Under the pieces are notes generated by a model, which was given only the letters and a program-made list of their open reading frames with translations, made no database searches and was not told the origin of the DNA. 64,000 nucleotides of DNA, taken from the NCBI GenBank assembly GCA_030549775.1, contig CM060173.1:2976001-3040000 (forward strand). The letters are read 5' to 3'. Positions 1 through 10,640 of the stretch are shown piece after piece (position 1 is the first letter of the stretch; each line of letters opens with the position of its first letter). The DNA comes from Tamarix chinensis. Taxonomy: Eukaryota > Streptophyta > Magnoliopsida > Caryophyllales > Tamaricaceae. Made by a program: the position numbers and the translations under genes.

Positions 1-399
1 ATTCCGCTGCCGTTAGCCAACCCCAGCGCCACCAAAAAATTTCATTTTCTTCCCTGAAAGTTCCTCTAATCAACTAAACCATTTTTAACCCTCGATTCTT
101 CTTGCACGGGTCTCCATAGCCGTGCCGAGTTTGCTGCTCGTCTCACCAGAAATTTCACCCCGAAACCCTTAAGCCGCTGTCCGCCGCCGTTCCTGCCACT
201 TCTACTACCCTCTGAACCGCCCAAAAACTCCCTCTAATCCTTATCCATCGAACCATAACCTTATTTTAATTTCTCCCCTGCTCCTTCTCTTCGTTTCTTC
301 ATCTTTTGCCCTCTTAGACTCATTTTTCGGCCACCGTCGTGCACCACCGTCGGCGCCGCAATTCTCGTCGAATCAAGGTGAAACCCTAGACCATCCTAA

Positions 400-970
400 T
401 CATTATTTACTATTTATTGTAAATTATTCTACTTTTATTTTATTTATTAGTAATTATTCGAATATAATAATTATTTCCTTCCTATTAATATTATTATTAT
501 TTGATGTAAAATTTATGCTGAAATTGTACTTGCAGGGTGGAGAGTGGTAATAAAATAATTTTATTTTTAGTTTCGAATTTTAAGTTATTAATTGAATTAT
601 TATAGGATTATTATCATTATTATTATTATTATTATAATTATAATTATTAGAATAATTATTATTAACGCTTTATTATTTATTCTGGAAAATCTCATGCCCT
701 AATTTTGTATTAACATTTGCACTTATTTATTGGAGTATTATTATTTCTACTATTTTTATAACCATTAATAATATTATTATCATTATCTTTATTATTTTAA
801 TATTATTATATATGTTATTAATATTATTATTAATATTAATAAATATTAGGTCATTAGTTATAAGTAGGGTTGAAACCCCACTTTGAATTTTAAAGCTTAT
901 ATGTTATTGTTATTATTATTATTATTATTCTTGATATTATCTTTATTTATAATATTTAGTTGTTATTAGA

Positions 971-1001
<31 letters not shown>

Positions 1002-1130
1002 CTTTACTAATATTATTTTAGTGGAAGGTAGAAACCCTTATATCACCTTTTTATTTTGAACTGCATGAGTTTTATTATTAATATTCTACTAATATTTTGT
1101 AGAGTCAATTCTAATATAATAATTTTTTTT
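400..1130. repeat. ATT/TAT-rich tract inside element A
   Basis: Long runs of imperfect ATT/TTA trinucleotides. The same position relative to the exon-like module holds an ATT tract in element F (34910-35600), so the tract is a family trait and not a chance microsatellite. No coding content. Confidence 0.8.
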
Positions 1131-1212
1131 ATTAAAAATAAGGTCTTGGGATAAGTTAGAAATAATAGCATTCTTAAGAGAAAACCTAATCCTAGTATTT
1201 TTCCCATAGTAG

Positions 1213-1274
1213 GTGAGCCCAACCAAAGCCCTCAAGGGGTATAGGAGCGTGCTCCAAGACAGATGACGTTTTAG
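1213..1274 (+). other. Conserved 62-nt exon-like module (element A)
   Basis: The segment is preceded by an acceptor-like CCATAGTAG and followed by a donor-like AG|GTAAGG. It contains GGAGCGTGCTCC (1244-1255), a near-perfect palindrome. Equivalent modules of 62 and 61 nt lie in elements C (5410-5471) and F (35759-35819), with the same flanking signals and the same palindrome. Function is not known. It may be a spliced leader exon of an LTR transcript. Confidence 0.5.
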
Positions 1275-1557
1275 GTAAGGGGTGCTAAGGCCATACTTGT
1301 ATTATGTGATTTTATGTTATGCATGCCATGCAATGTTAGTTATAGTGCATTTCGTGTGAATGTTGTATAATTGTTATTAATACAACATGATTATGGGATT
1401 GAATTATGTTGGTGTGGACAAATGGTGGAATGAGAATCATGTGTACATTTATGTTGTTATTATTGTATAATGTGGTTTCAAGACATGCCTGATGTGATTG
1501 TAAAATAATGATGGATTTGCATGCTGCTAGGGTTTGGCATAAAATAGTATGGTATTA

Positions 1558-1960
1558 AGGGGTAACTTAGTAATTATGATAACGACAAAAGATAATTTAG
1601 CAATTAAATTATGATTGGAGAAGGGAAATTTGGTAATTTATCCAACTAAAGGGGCAAAATAGTAATCATGATAATGAAGGAGGGTAATGTAGTAGTTTAT
1701 CCAACTCAAGGGCAATTTAGTAATTATAACAAAGGAGAAGGGCGATTTGGTAATATAACCAACCAAAAGGGAAATATGATAAGCGTAGTAATTATGAGGG
1801 GTGAATGGTGATCTAAAAAGTGTAGGAGACAATTTGGTAATCTAAAGTGGAAAAGGGGTAATTTGGTAATTATGCAACCTTAAGGGTAATGTGGTAATTT
1901 ATCAAGTAAGGAATGGATACTTAACAATTATATAAGTAAAGGGCAAATGAGTAGTTTGTA
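1558..1960. repeat. Degenerate tandem repeat with GGGCAATTTAGTAATTAT-like units
   Basis: A unit of about 40-60 bp recurs seven or more times, with cores such as GGTAACTTAGTAATTATGA, GGGCAATTTAGTAATTAT and GGGTAATGTGGTAATTTATC. It lies in the body of element A and is not coding; the short minus-strand reading frame across it is a product of the repeat. Confidence 0.6.
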
Positions 1961-2619
1961 CCTAACACGTCTTTGAGATTGTGGAACATTAATATGATTA
2001 AATAATGCTGATTAGCCAAGTAAGAGTATTTGATAATTAGGATGGCCTTAATGGTTTCTCTGTGATATCCTGGATAATTATCTGAATAAGAAATGACTAA
2101 TGATATCAGAACGATTGAAAGTGAATAAGTATTTGATTATCGTGCTTTTCGTGATCACCTTAATTAAGACACTATTACTTAAAGTGAAAGACCTCGAGAT
2201 CGGGAATGGTGACTCCTTAGGGGTCGCTACCCTAAGGATGTGGTTTAGTCCACGATTATTCTGGTATTTGCTGGTGTGCCTTTGTGCCCCAGCCAGGCCC
2301 TATATCTTACTCTTCCTAGCTCTACGGACCTAGTTAGGGGGTATGCATACTTATGGATTAGGTGTCCTTGTCGGTAGGGTACTGAGTTAGCTTTATGCAC
2401 CAGTACGACCAGGGTACCTTTGTGTCCTTAGGTTCATGGTTGAAGGGTACTGAGTAGCTGATATGCACCGGTACGACCGGTGTACATTTGTGTCCCGGGT
2501 TATTGATCTCCCATTCGAGGCAAATAAATATGATTGATGTGCTGATTAAAGAAAAGGAAATATACTACAATTGAAAGTGGAATATTAATGAGCCGGGCCC
2601 AGATGATTATGATATTGAG

Positions 2620-3070
2620 TACCAGTCCACCGGTTATAATAGTGGTCTAGGAGCGTGTTGCCCTAGTATGTAATATTGAGTACCAATCCACCGGATATAA
2701 TAGTGGTCCAGGAGCGCGTTGTCCTGGTATGTGATCATGAGTACCGGTCCACCGGTTATAATAGTGGCCAGGAGCGTTGTGCCCTGGATGATGATTTTAT
2801 ATATATTCCGGTCCACCGGCTAAAATAGTGGGGGTCCCGAGCTCAATAAAATCAGTTATGTATGTGAATAAGGTTATGGAAAAATACTAATCACTTATAG
2901 TGGAACACCATTTGAGTCGGGGCCAGACCGGTCCACCGGCAAATAATAGTGGTCAGGTGCGTTCTGCCCTGTGTGTTTACCTTCCGGTCCACCAGCAATA
3001 ATAGTGGTCAGAGGCATTCTGCCTTGTGTGTTGACTTCCGGTCCACCGGCTATAATAGTGGGGTTCTCAC
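2620..3070. repeat. Hairpin array of element A (7 units in two blocks)
   Basis: Seven units of TCCACCGG-n-ATAATAGTGG occur at about 2625, 2688, 2750, 2811, 2930, 2988 and 3041. Each pairs CCAC with GTGG. After the first three units lies a second inverted repeat: CTAGG/CCTAG, then CCAGG/CCTGG, then CCAGG/CCTGG, so the second base pair changes from T-A to C-G on both arms. Units 5 and 6 continue with CAGG..GC/GC.CCTG-like stems. The blocks are separated by the conserved phrase CTTATAGTGGAACACCAT. Confidence 0.8.
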
Positions 3071-3741
3071 ACTCACATGGATATAAAATATGATATTGAT
3101 TGAATGATCATGGAATAATGGATTAAGGCTCGAATGTATTGATCTTACACTATGACACGGCTTAAGGCCTAAAGTATCGATCGTGTCTTATAAAGTATTA
3201 TGTTTGTTATTGTTATGTATGCATCTCTCATTATTTATATGTGTAGCTTGCATTATGTGCCATATACGGGCCTGTCTTTAAGTGTGGTATTAAAGGGTTA
3301 CTCAGTACCGTAGTACTAAAGGGATTTCCTTTATGGGGCCCCTGCCTATTCAATGGGCAGTGCCCTTGCAGGTATTTTTCAGGTGCTACTCAAGTGGGGT
3401 ACGGGAAAGAGAGTAAGGAATTTTCCGATATCGTTAGCTTTTTCTCTTTCTCATTTAAATTCTTGGTTTTAAATATTAACGTTGTTAAAGTAACCACCAT
3501 TGGTGGATTTTATTCCTGTAAACGATTTGATGCGCTACTCTGATTTATGAGTGTTGAATTTCTTTCATAATGTATTTTACTTTTCTTAGCCTTAGCACTT
3601 GGTACTGGAACGGTATGAGTGAACCGGTCTGGTACTAAGTGTAGCGGTAATACTTCCCAAAATTCACATTTTATTAACCTGCTTCCGCGATTATCTTTAA
3701 TAAAACGAAAGTTTTCAGTAGTGAATTTTGGGGGTGTTACA

Positions 3742-5218
3742 GATATGGTATGGTATTATGGTTTGCATGGAAGTATGTCTACGTGGAGTTGAGGTTTGTA
3801 TGTGAATTAGGGCTTGCATGTGAATTAGGGTTAGCATGGGAATGCGATCTAGTTGAGTTGAGGATTGCATGCGAGTTAGGGTTGGCATATGAATTGGGTT
3901 TGCAGGGAGTCATGGGTTACGTAGAGTCAGGGTTCACATGGGAGCTAGGGTTTGCATGTAAGTGTAGTTTACGTGGAGTTAGTTTTGCATGGGAGCTAGG
4001 GTTACATGCAGGTGTGGTTTACATAGAGTTAGGGTTTGCATGGAGTTAGTCATGCATGTCTGGGCAAATGTGTGTGCATGGAAAATATTTATGAATAATA
4101 TATTTAAGACACTAATCTTTTAAAGTGGAAGACTATTGAGCCGAGTCCAGACCGATCCACCGGTCAGGAATAGTGGTTAGGACGCGTAGTCCTATGTGCG
4201 ACCGATCCACCGGTTATAATAGTGGTTAGGACATGAGGTCCTATTTGTGACCGGCCCACCGGTAATAATAGTGGGGTGACTCGAGCTCAATAAACACAAA
4301 CCAGTATCGTTAAAGCTCTTAAAAGATACTAATTACTTATAGTGGAACACCATGCGAGCAGGAACCAGACCGATCCACCGGTCAGGAATAGTGGTTAGGG
4401 TTAAACCCTATGTGTGACCGATCCACCGGTAATAATAGTGGTTAGGGCATGATGCTCTATGTGTGACCGGCCCACCGGCTATAATAGTGGGGTGTTCCTG
4501 TACTCGCATGGATTGATAAAATGGCTTGGTGTGTATCAACTTTCGATAAAAAGATTAATTAAGTAATTAACCCGAACTATAATTGGGCCTTTGTACTTTT
4601 ACCTGAATTGTTCATATGCCTTTATGTTGTTATGTTGGATTACGCCCTTTTATTATTCTGCATAAATTATGTGCTTATGTGTTGGTCTTAGTGCTCGGTT
4701 ACCTTACTCAGTACGTAGCGTACTGATCACCCGTTTCATGGGTGCTGCTCATTCCAACGAGTAGAAAACCCATCTGATTTCCTGCAGGTAGGAGATGTCT
4801 TTTATGATAATATCGATGTTCATGGGACATCAGAGGGGATCGAGAGATGATGGGGCAGGATCAGTTTCCGTAGCGACGTGGCTAGCTCTCCTTGAGATTT
4901 TTACTACCATTTCTCTTATTTATGAATAATACTTTGGAACAATTTTATTATTATGGTTATCTCCTTTCTCGATAAAATAAACCTCAAACTTTGGGTTTGT
5001 GTAAAGACTTGCGCGAATTTGATCTATGTAATTATGAAGTTGGTTTATCTATTAATGTCTCGAGTTATTTTTCTTAGCCTTAGCACTTAATGCTAAATCG
5101 GTAGAGGTGAACCGGTATAATATTAAGTGTGGTGGTAACATTTCCAAAATTTACGGTTTTAAGTTTTAAATATGGCTTTTTTTTTAAAAAAAAAAGAGTA
5201 AATTTTGGGGGTGTTACA
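3742..5218 (+). mobile_element. Giant LTR-like element B (3' remainder)
   Basis: Sequence of the same family resumes at 3742 after A ends. It has GCATGGGAGTTAGGG-like repeats (3760-4050), a hairpin array (4140-4490), the ACTCAGTACGTAGCGTACT block near 4705, the GTGGTGGTAACATTTCC block, and the terminal hairpin ending GGGGGTGTTACA at 5218. The following ATAAG is the candidate right target duplication. Its left part must lie upstream of element A, outside the window. The open frame at 3750-4049 is generated by the GCATGGGAGTTAGGG-like repeats and is not a gene. Confidence 0.68.
4140..4490. repeat. Hairpin array of element B (6 units in two blocks)
   Basis: Six CCACCGG...ATAATAGTGG or GGAATAGTGG units occur at about 4154, 4206, 4254, 4372, 4424 and 4468. 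The second hairpins are TAGGAC/GTCCTA (twice), TAGGGTT/AACCCTA and TAGGGC/GCTCTA (one G-T pair). Three different stem sequences are each self-complementary, which makes this the clearest case of paired change in the window. Confidence 0.82.
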
Positions 5219-5409
5219 ATAAGTGTAACGATAAGTATTGAAAATAAAGATATATCGATTAGTAATGCTTAGCATAATAATTTTATAGTAAAAACCCTAG
5301 TTTTGTATAACACCCCTATTAAGGATAAGAACCCTAATCCTAAACTAGAATAAGGGTTGATAGTATTTATAAAGGAAACTAATACTTAGCATTTTTTCCC
5401 TTTTCATAG

Positions 5410-5471
5410 GTGACCCCGATCCGAGCCCTAAAGAGCTAGAGGAGCATGCTCCAAGCCCGGTGTCTACCTAG
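5410..5471 (+). other. Conserved 62-nt exon-like module (element C)
   Basis: Preceded by TTTTCATAG and followed by GGTAAGGA. It holds the perfect 12-bp palindrome GGAGCATGCTCC at 5441-5452. Length and flanking signals match the modules at 1213 and 35759, though the surrounding sequence has diverged a good deal. Confidence 0.5.
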
Positions 5472-6724
5472 GTAAGGACGAAGCTATGGCTTTGTGCTAT
5501 GTGTGAATTAATGTGTGGGTGAATGATGAGCATGCCATATCGATGTGTGTTATGCATGTGTTATGAATAACCCGTTTTGTGTAGCGCAGCGTGGATAATG
5601 AGGTATGTTGTGTGTGCCTTGTACTATACGTGTATGACATGTTCCATGTTTGATGTTGATGTTGATGATGTGACTTGTTATGGCCCTCTAGGACATGCAT
5701 GCTAGGATTTGGGGTAGCATGAAATGATAATAAAAGAACAACGGGGAAGTGGACGTTTGGGAAGTTTGCATGGGGGGACTAGACCTTGTATGGGCATGAT
5801 CCTTATGTGTGAAAAGTTGATTTGGGTTGTAAGTAAGAGCTTGGGAGAGTCTTGGAGTGATTGGGAACTTGGTATGAAAAATAGTACGTGAGTTGGTGCA
5901 TAAGCGACCTTATTAGGGTTTTGGGTGTAAGTGGGGGTTGGAGAGTCTGCAAGGAGTGTTTAAATTATGCATGGGAATGAATCTTACGTGAGGAAAGTTG
6001 ATTTAAGAAGTAAATAAGATAATGTCAAAGATACGGGTCCATTGGAGACTTGGGTGCAAAATTCCACGTGGGTCGATGTAAGGGTATCTAAGGGACCCAA
6101 TTAGGGTTTTTGGGAGGAAATGAGCAATTTGGAGGGTACAAGGGTAAAAATGATCAAGGAGGGATGGATTATGGGGTTGAGAGTGAGAACTTACTTATAT
6201 AAAGGGGTGAGTGAGGGTTTCTAAATGAGAGAAGAGATTTTGGGGTGAAATAGGGGAGTTTACTTGGGGAGGAAGTAAAGTGCTAGGGTTTGGTGTGGCC
6301 ACCTAGGGTTTGGCGGTCATATGCGGAGTTGGGGAATAAAGGGATATATTTTGGGAATTTCTTAGTAGAGACGGGATGCGAGACAAGGAACAAAGTAAAG
6401 TTAGGATGAGTAAGAAAGAGTTGGGCCATATAGGCCCAAATTAGGGTTTTCCAAGGAGGAGCCCTAGAGGGGTGAGGACATGCAGGACCGATATCGTTGT
6501 GTTAGGGTTAGCCCACATTCTTAGGAGAGTGTGTCCTTACTACGTTTTCTTATGTATAAGAGTAAGAGGGGATGGACATCGGGCATGAGAAGGGGAGAAC
6601 AGTCTCAAGATATGGGACGGGTCTCCTCGAAGGGAAGAAGTAGAGAGTAGTAGACATGCATGTCAAGGTTGGAACCTTATTTAATAATACATGAATAAGA
6701 CATTAACTACTTAAAGAGTAAGAT

Positions 6725-7085
6725 TGTTGAGCCGGACCCAGACCGATCCACCGGCATAATAGTGGCCAGGTGCCGGGGTGCCGTGGAGACCGATCCACCG
6801 GCATATAATAGTGGTTAGGTGCGTTCTTCCCTATAAGTGACCGATCCACCGGCTATAATAGTGTTGGATCCCGAGCTCAACAAACCAAACAGTATGTTGT
6901 AATTAAATCACGGGAAAGATACTATATACTTACAGTGGAACACCATGAGAGTCGGGGCCAGACCGATCCACCGGCATAATAGTGGCCAGGAGCGTTACGC
7001 CCTAGAGACCGATCCACCGGCATATAATAATGGTTAGATGCGTTCTGCCTTATAAGTGACCGATCCACCGGCTATAATAGTGGGG
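6725..7085. repeat. Hairpin array of element C (6 units)
   Basis: Units of GATCCACCGGC-ATAATAGTGG occur at about 6747, 6792, 6843, 6967, 7010 and 7060, in two blocks separated by CTTACAGTGGAACACCATG. The second hairpins are weaker here (TAGG/CCTA near 6808; CCAGG/CCTAG near 6982). Confidence 0.78.
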
Positions 7086-7974
7086 TTCTCGCACTCTCAT
7101 GGATTCATAACGATTATGATGTGAATCGACTATAATTATCAGAGTTATGAAAAGAGGAAGTTGGATTGTGTAATATCCCGTATTTTTAAAATCTAATTTT
7201 ATTAAGCCCAATGATTTTATTAGCGTAATTTGATGTAAATAGTTAATTATTTTAATTTTGATTTGTTTTATGGATTTATCGACGATTTCGAATTCATATT
7301 TGAATTTAATTAATCGTTGCCGTTGCGAACCATTCTGGACAAATTCGTTCACGACCGTGATTTTATTATATTCTTATGATTTCGATTTTTGGTTAAAAAT
7401 ATATATTCCCTTTCTTTCTCGTATTATGATTTTTAATATTTTAGATTCGTTTTCGATTATAACTTCGTCGTGTGATTACGACTTTATTTTGGAGTATTAT
7501 TTCGTTAACGAAATATATTATTTAATTATAAAATTTCTGTTTAAATAGTTAAAGTTATTTTAATGATTTCATCCGTAGAAAATATTTCCGACTTTAAATT
7601 TATTCGTTTCCAAAAATTGTTAATATTTTTGGGAAGTTTAAAAAAAAAGATTTTAGGAAAACCGATTTTGGAAATTATTTAAATTAGTCTCGGTTTATTA
7701 GAATTTAAATTAAATATTTACTTTTATGCTTTTAAATATTATTTCGAGGTCTTATAATATATTTCCGTAAATAATACAAATTTTTATGTTCGTTGGTAAA
7801 TTTTTCCGAAAATATTTCCGGAATTCTTTATATAGCCTTTTTATTAATTTTAAGCTTTCGGAACCTTACGAAATAAATTTTTCATTAAATAAATTTTAGA
7901 TAAAATCATCCATTAATAAATTTATACTTTTAGTATTTATTTTATATGTGTGTTTAAAAAAAACCTGCAACCTC

Positions 7975-8260
7975 AAACCGGTCGACCCCCCTCTCCGTTT
8001 TCCTTTTTGTCTTCTCTTCTCTTCCCTCTACTGCTCCCGACCCTGTGCTCTGCTTTGCGCCAGAAACCCCAGCCTCCTTCGCCGCCTCTCCTCCCCGCTC
8101 TGGCCAACCTTGGCAGCCACCACGGGCGACGCGACCGCCGGCGACGCAGCAGCAGCCTGCTCGACCGCAGCAGTAGCAGCAACCACCAGCAGTAGCGCGA
8201 GAGAAGCAGCAGCAGCGCGGGAGTAGCAGCAGCGACGTGCCACCGCCCGGTCACCGGCGA
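7975..8260. other. GC-rich CT/CAG-repeat block in element D
   Basis: An abrupt GC island in AT-rich surroundings: a pyrimidine-rich part followed by many CAG/CAGCAG triplets. Overlapping frames on both strands stay open because of the triplet repeat (Ala, Ser, Leu or Arg runs). None looks like a real protein. It occupies the position of the CT-rich leader of elements A and F. Confidence 0.6.
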
Positions 8261-8429
8261 GCCTGGTTGACTGTCGGCTAGCTGTCTCCGGCCTCCAACG
8301 AAGCTCCTCTGGCCTTCCCTTGTCCCGATTCGTTGAATTTCATTTGGTATAAATTTTCGAAAACCCTAATATTAATTTGATTAATTGAGTGTGATTTAGC
8401 TTGTGATAAGCTAAATTAATTGTTGTATT

Positions 8430-9400
8430 ATGTATATATGTGTTGTAAGATTGATTTGGATATGTGGTTTGTGTTGGAAATTTGGGAAATTGAATTTTAG
8501 GTCGGGTTGTGCCCAAATTTTTCGGATCCGTCCAATTTGGCGATTTTGGATAAATTGATTATACAATATGTTTTTAAATGTATCTAATTTCATGTCGGAA
8601 CCATCAATTTGAGAAATTTATGCGGAATCAATCGGAATTTGATTTCTAGGTCAAAATTCGTGTGTAATGAAATCGGATCGTATAATTGAGTCGTTTTGCT
8701 CAATTGATTTTATAATGTCGTTTGAAATATATTTAATTTCATATCAGAAGTGTTGATTTGGTAAAATTATATGTAATTAATCGGAAATGGATTTTTAGGT
8801 CAAATCTCTTGCGGAACTAAATTGGATTGTGTAATCAGGTCGCTTTATTCAATTGATTATATAATTTATATTAGAATATATTTAATTTCATTTTCGAACC
8901 GTCAATTTATATATTTTAGTAAGAATTGATCGGATTTGCTATCCGGGCTAAAAACCCTAATTATGCTAAATTAGGTATTTCTTTTATTTGTTTTGATCAA
9001 TTGATTATTTGATATGTTATAAAATGTGTTTAATTTCAGTTCTAAACATTCAATTTAAATAAATTAATAAAATTTAACCGAATTGCATTTTCGGGCCTAA
9101 AACCCTAGATTTCAAGTGAGATCATGAAATTGGTTATTCGTATAATTGTTTTTGTAAAATTAAATTTATAGAAGTAGTTGAAATGATCCTAATTGTATTC
9201 TAATATCTTGAATTGGAATTAATTGATTCGAATTACCCAAGTTTGTGTCGTAGGCTTTAAAACCCTAATTTTGAAAACGGATCGTCTTGAACTGATTAAT
9301 CGGAAGATTTGTTTTGGTTGAAATTGATTTTCTAGATTTATCTAAAATTAGTTTAATTGTGTTTTAAAACTACCAATTTGAGATAATAAATGTGATTTGG
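8430..9400. repeat. Tandem repeat of about 149 bp, five to six diverged units
   Basis: The phrase TTTAATTTCAT recurs at about 8582, 8732, 8881 and 9029, a spacing of 148-150 bp. It is followed each time by a TCAATTT block, an ATCGGAATT-like block and a TTTTAGGTC/CGGGC-type block leading to CCCTAA. The decay increases toward 9400. It is noncoding and internal to element D. Confidence 0.7.
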
Positions 9401-10124
9401 TCGATTCGTAGTTTAGGCATTAAAAACCCTAATCTTCAAGGATGGTTTTATAAAATTGATTGCGCGATGTCTCTTTTATCTAATCGATTTCTGTCTTTGG
9501 GTTTTAAATCATTTGATTTATATTTTAATCTTAATCTTAATAGAGCTATGCTCTTGAGCCCTGAGTTTTGGACACGTTTTCTAAGAAAGATCGTTTGTAT
9601 CTGTTTGCGTTTATTAATTAGAATATGTGAATTATTAATTGATAAGAGAGTTTCTAACCTAGTTCCGATTTCTATCGGCGATCTAGGAAAACTTTCTCGT
9701 GGATTATCGAGCTTTCGATAGCTCTCCCTCTTTCTCAATATGCTTAGCTAGTTTCGGATTGAGGTAAGTCATTACTTACTTTTACTTATGATGGAATCTG
9801 GATGTATTTCTGTTCCGAGTGGAAGGTGATGACTATGTTTATTGATCATTTAATCCTGTCCAGTGTATGATGTTTTCTGTGTGGAAATTTTATGTATGTA
9901 TGAGTTCATAGCCCCAATACCAATGTATGTTAGTATGACGTTGAATATGGTATGTATTTGAGTATGTGAATGGTTGAGTATGGATTTGAAACTATTTGAT
10001 ACTCTATGTTGTATCTTTATGTCATGGAATTATTTATGTGGGCCTGATTTATGGTCGGTTAAAATCCTTGAATAAAATACTAATAACTTAAAGTGGAAGA
10101 TCACGTGAGTTGGGCCGAGGTGTA

Positions 10125-10640
10125 GGATCCGCTCCACCGGATATTAATAGTGGCTCGGGTGTGTTGTCCCCGAGAGGTGCTTCAAGCCAATTCACCGGTT
10201 CAGAATAGTGGCTCAGGAGCGTTTTGCCCTGAGAGGTGTAGGATCCGTTCCACCGGATGATAATAGTGGCTCAGGTGACTTGTCCCTGAGAGGGGCTTCA
10301 GTCCATTCCACCGGATTAAGAATAGTGGGGCCCTATACTCAACGTGAATTAAAGTATGATATGATTTAAGTAATGGATAAGACACTAATTATTTAAAGTG
10401 AAAGATTACGTGAGTCAGGACCAGGTGTAGGGTCCGTTCCACCGGACGATAATAGTGGCTCAGGTGTCATGTCCCTGAGAGGTGCTTCAAGTCGTTCCAC
10501 CGGTTCAGAATAGTGGCTCAGAAGCGTTTTTCCTTGAGAGGTGTAGGATCCGTTCCACTGGATGATAATAGTGGCTCGGATGTGTTGTCCCCAAGAGGTG
10601 CTTCAGACCGTTCCACTGGTTTAAGAATAGTGGGGTCCCT
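10125..10640. repeat. Hairpin array of element D (8 units in two blocks of 4)
   Basis: Units of TTCCACCGG-ATAATAGTGG occur at about 10130, 10190, 10248, 10305, 10437, 10493, 10550 and 10610. The second hairpins include CTCGGG/CCCGAG (about 10153) and CTCAGG/CCTGAG (about 10211, 10269 and 10457), so one base pair changes from A-T to G-C on both arms. The later units (10512, 10570) are degraded. Confidence 0.82.

Larger units (their letters stand above)
1..3741 (+). mobile_element. Giant LTR-like element A (3' part; start is left of window)
   Basis: This is the right-hand part of a non-coding element of the family shared with B-G. The order of blocks matches element F: CT/GC-rich leader (1-370), ATT-rich tract (400-1130), exon-like module (1213-1274), hairpin arrays (2620-3070), an ACTCAGTACCGTAGTACT-type block near 3300, the conserved GCGGTAATACTTCCC block near 3645, and the terminal hairpin ending in GGGGGTGTTACA at 3741. 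The next bases are GATAT, the expected right-hand target duplication. The left end is outside the window. No protein domain is recognisable in any frame. I infer that A is inserted into B, because B-type sequence resumes at 3742. Confidence 0.72.

Noticed and set aside
2620..3070. Possible CRISPR array
   Set aside because: Plant nuclear DNA; units diverge, spacers are related to one another and no cas genes exist.
3750..4049. 99-residue frame with repeated ELGLA(C/Y) peptides
   Set aside because: Generated by the GCATGGGAGTTAGGG-type repeat in element B; no such protein family recognised.
7948..8254. Five overlapping open frames on both strands
   Set aside because: Produced by CAG/CT triplet-rich DNA inside element D.
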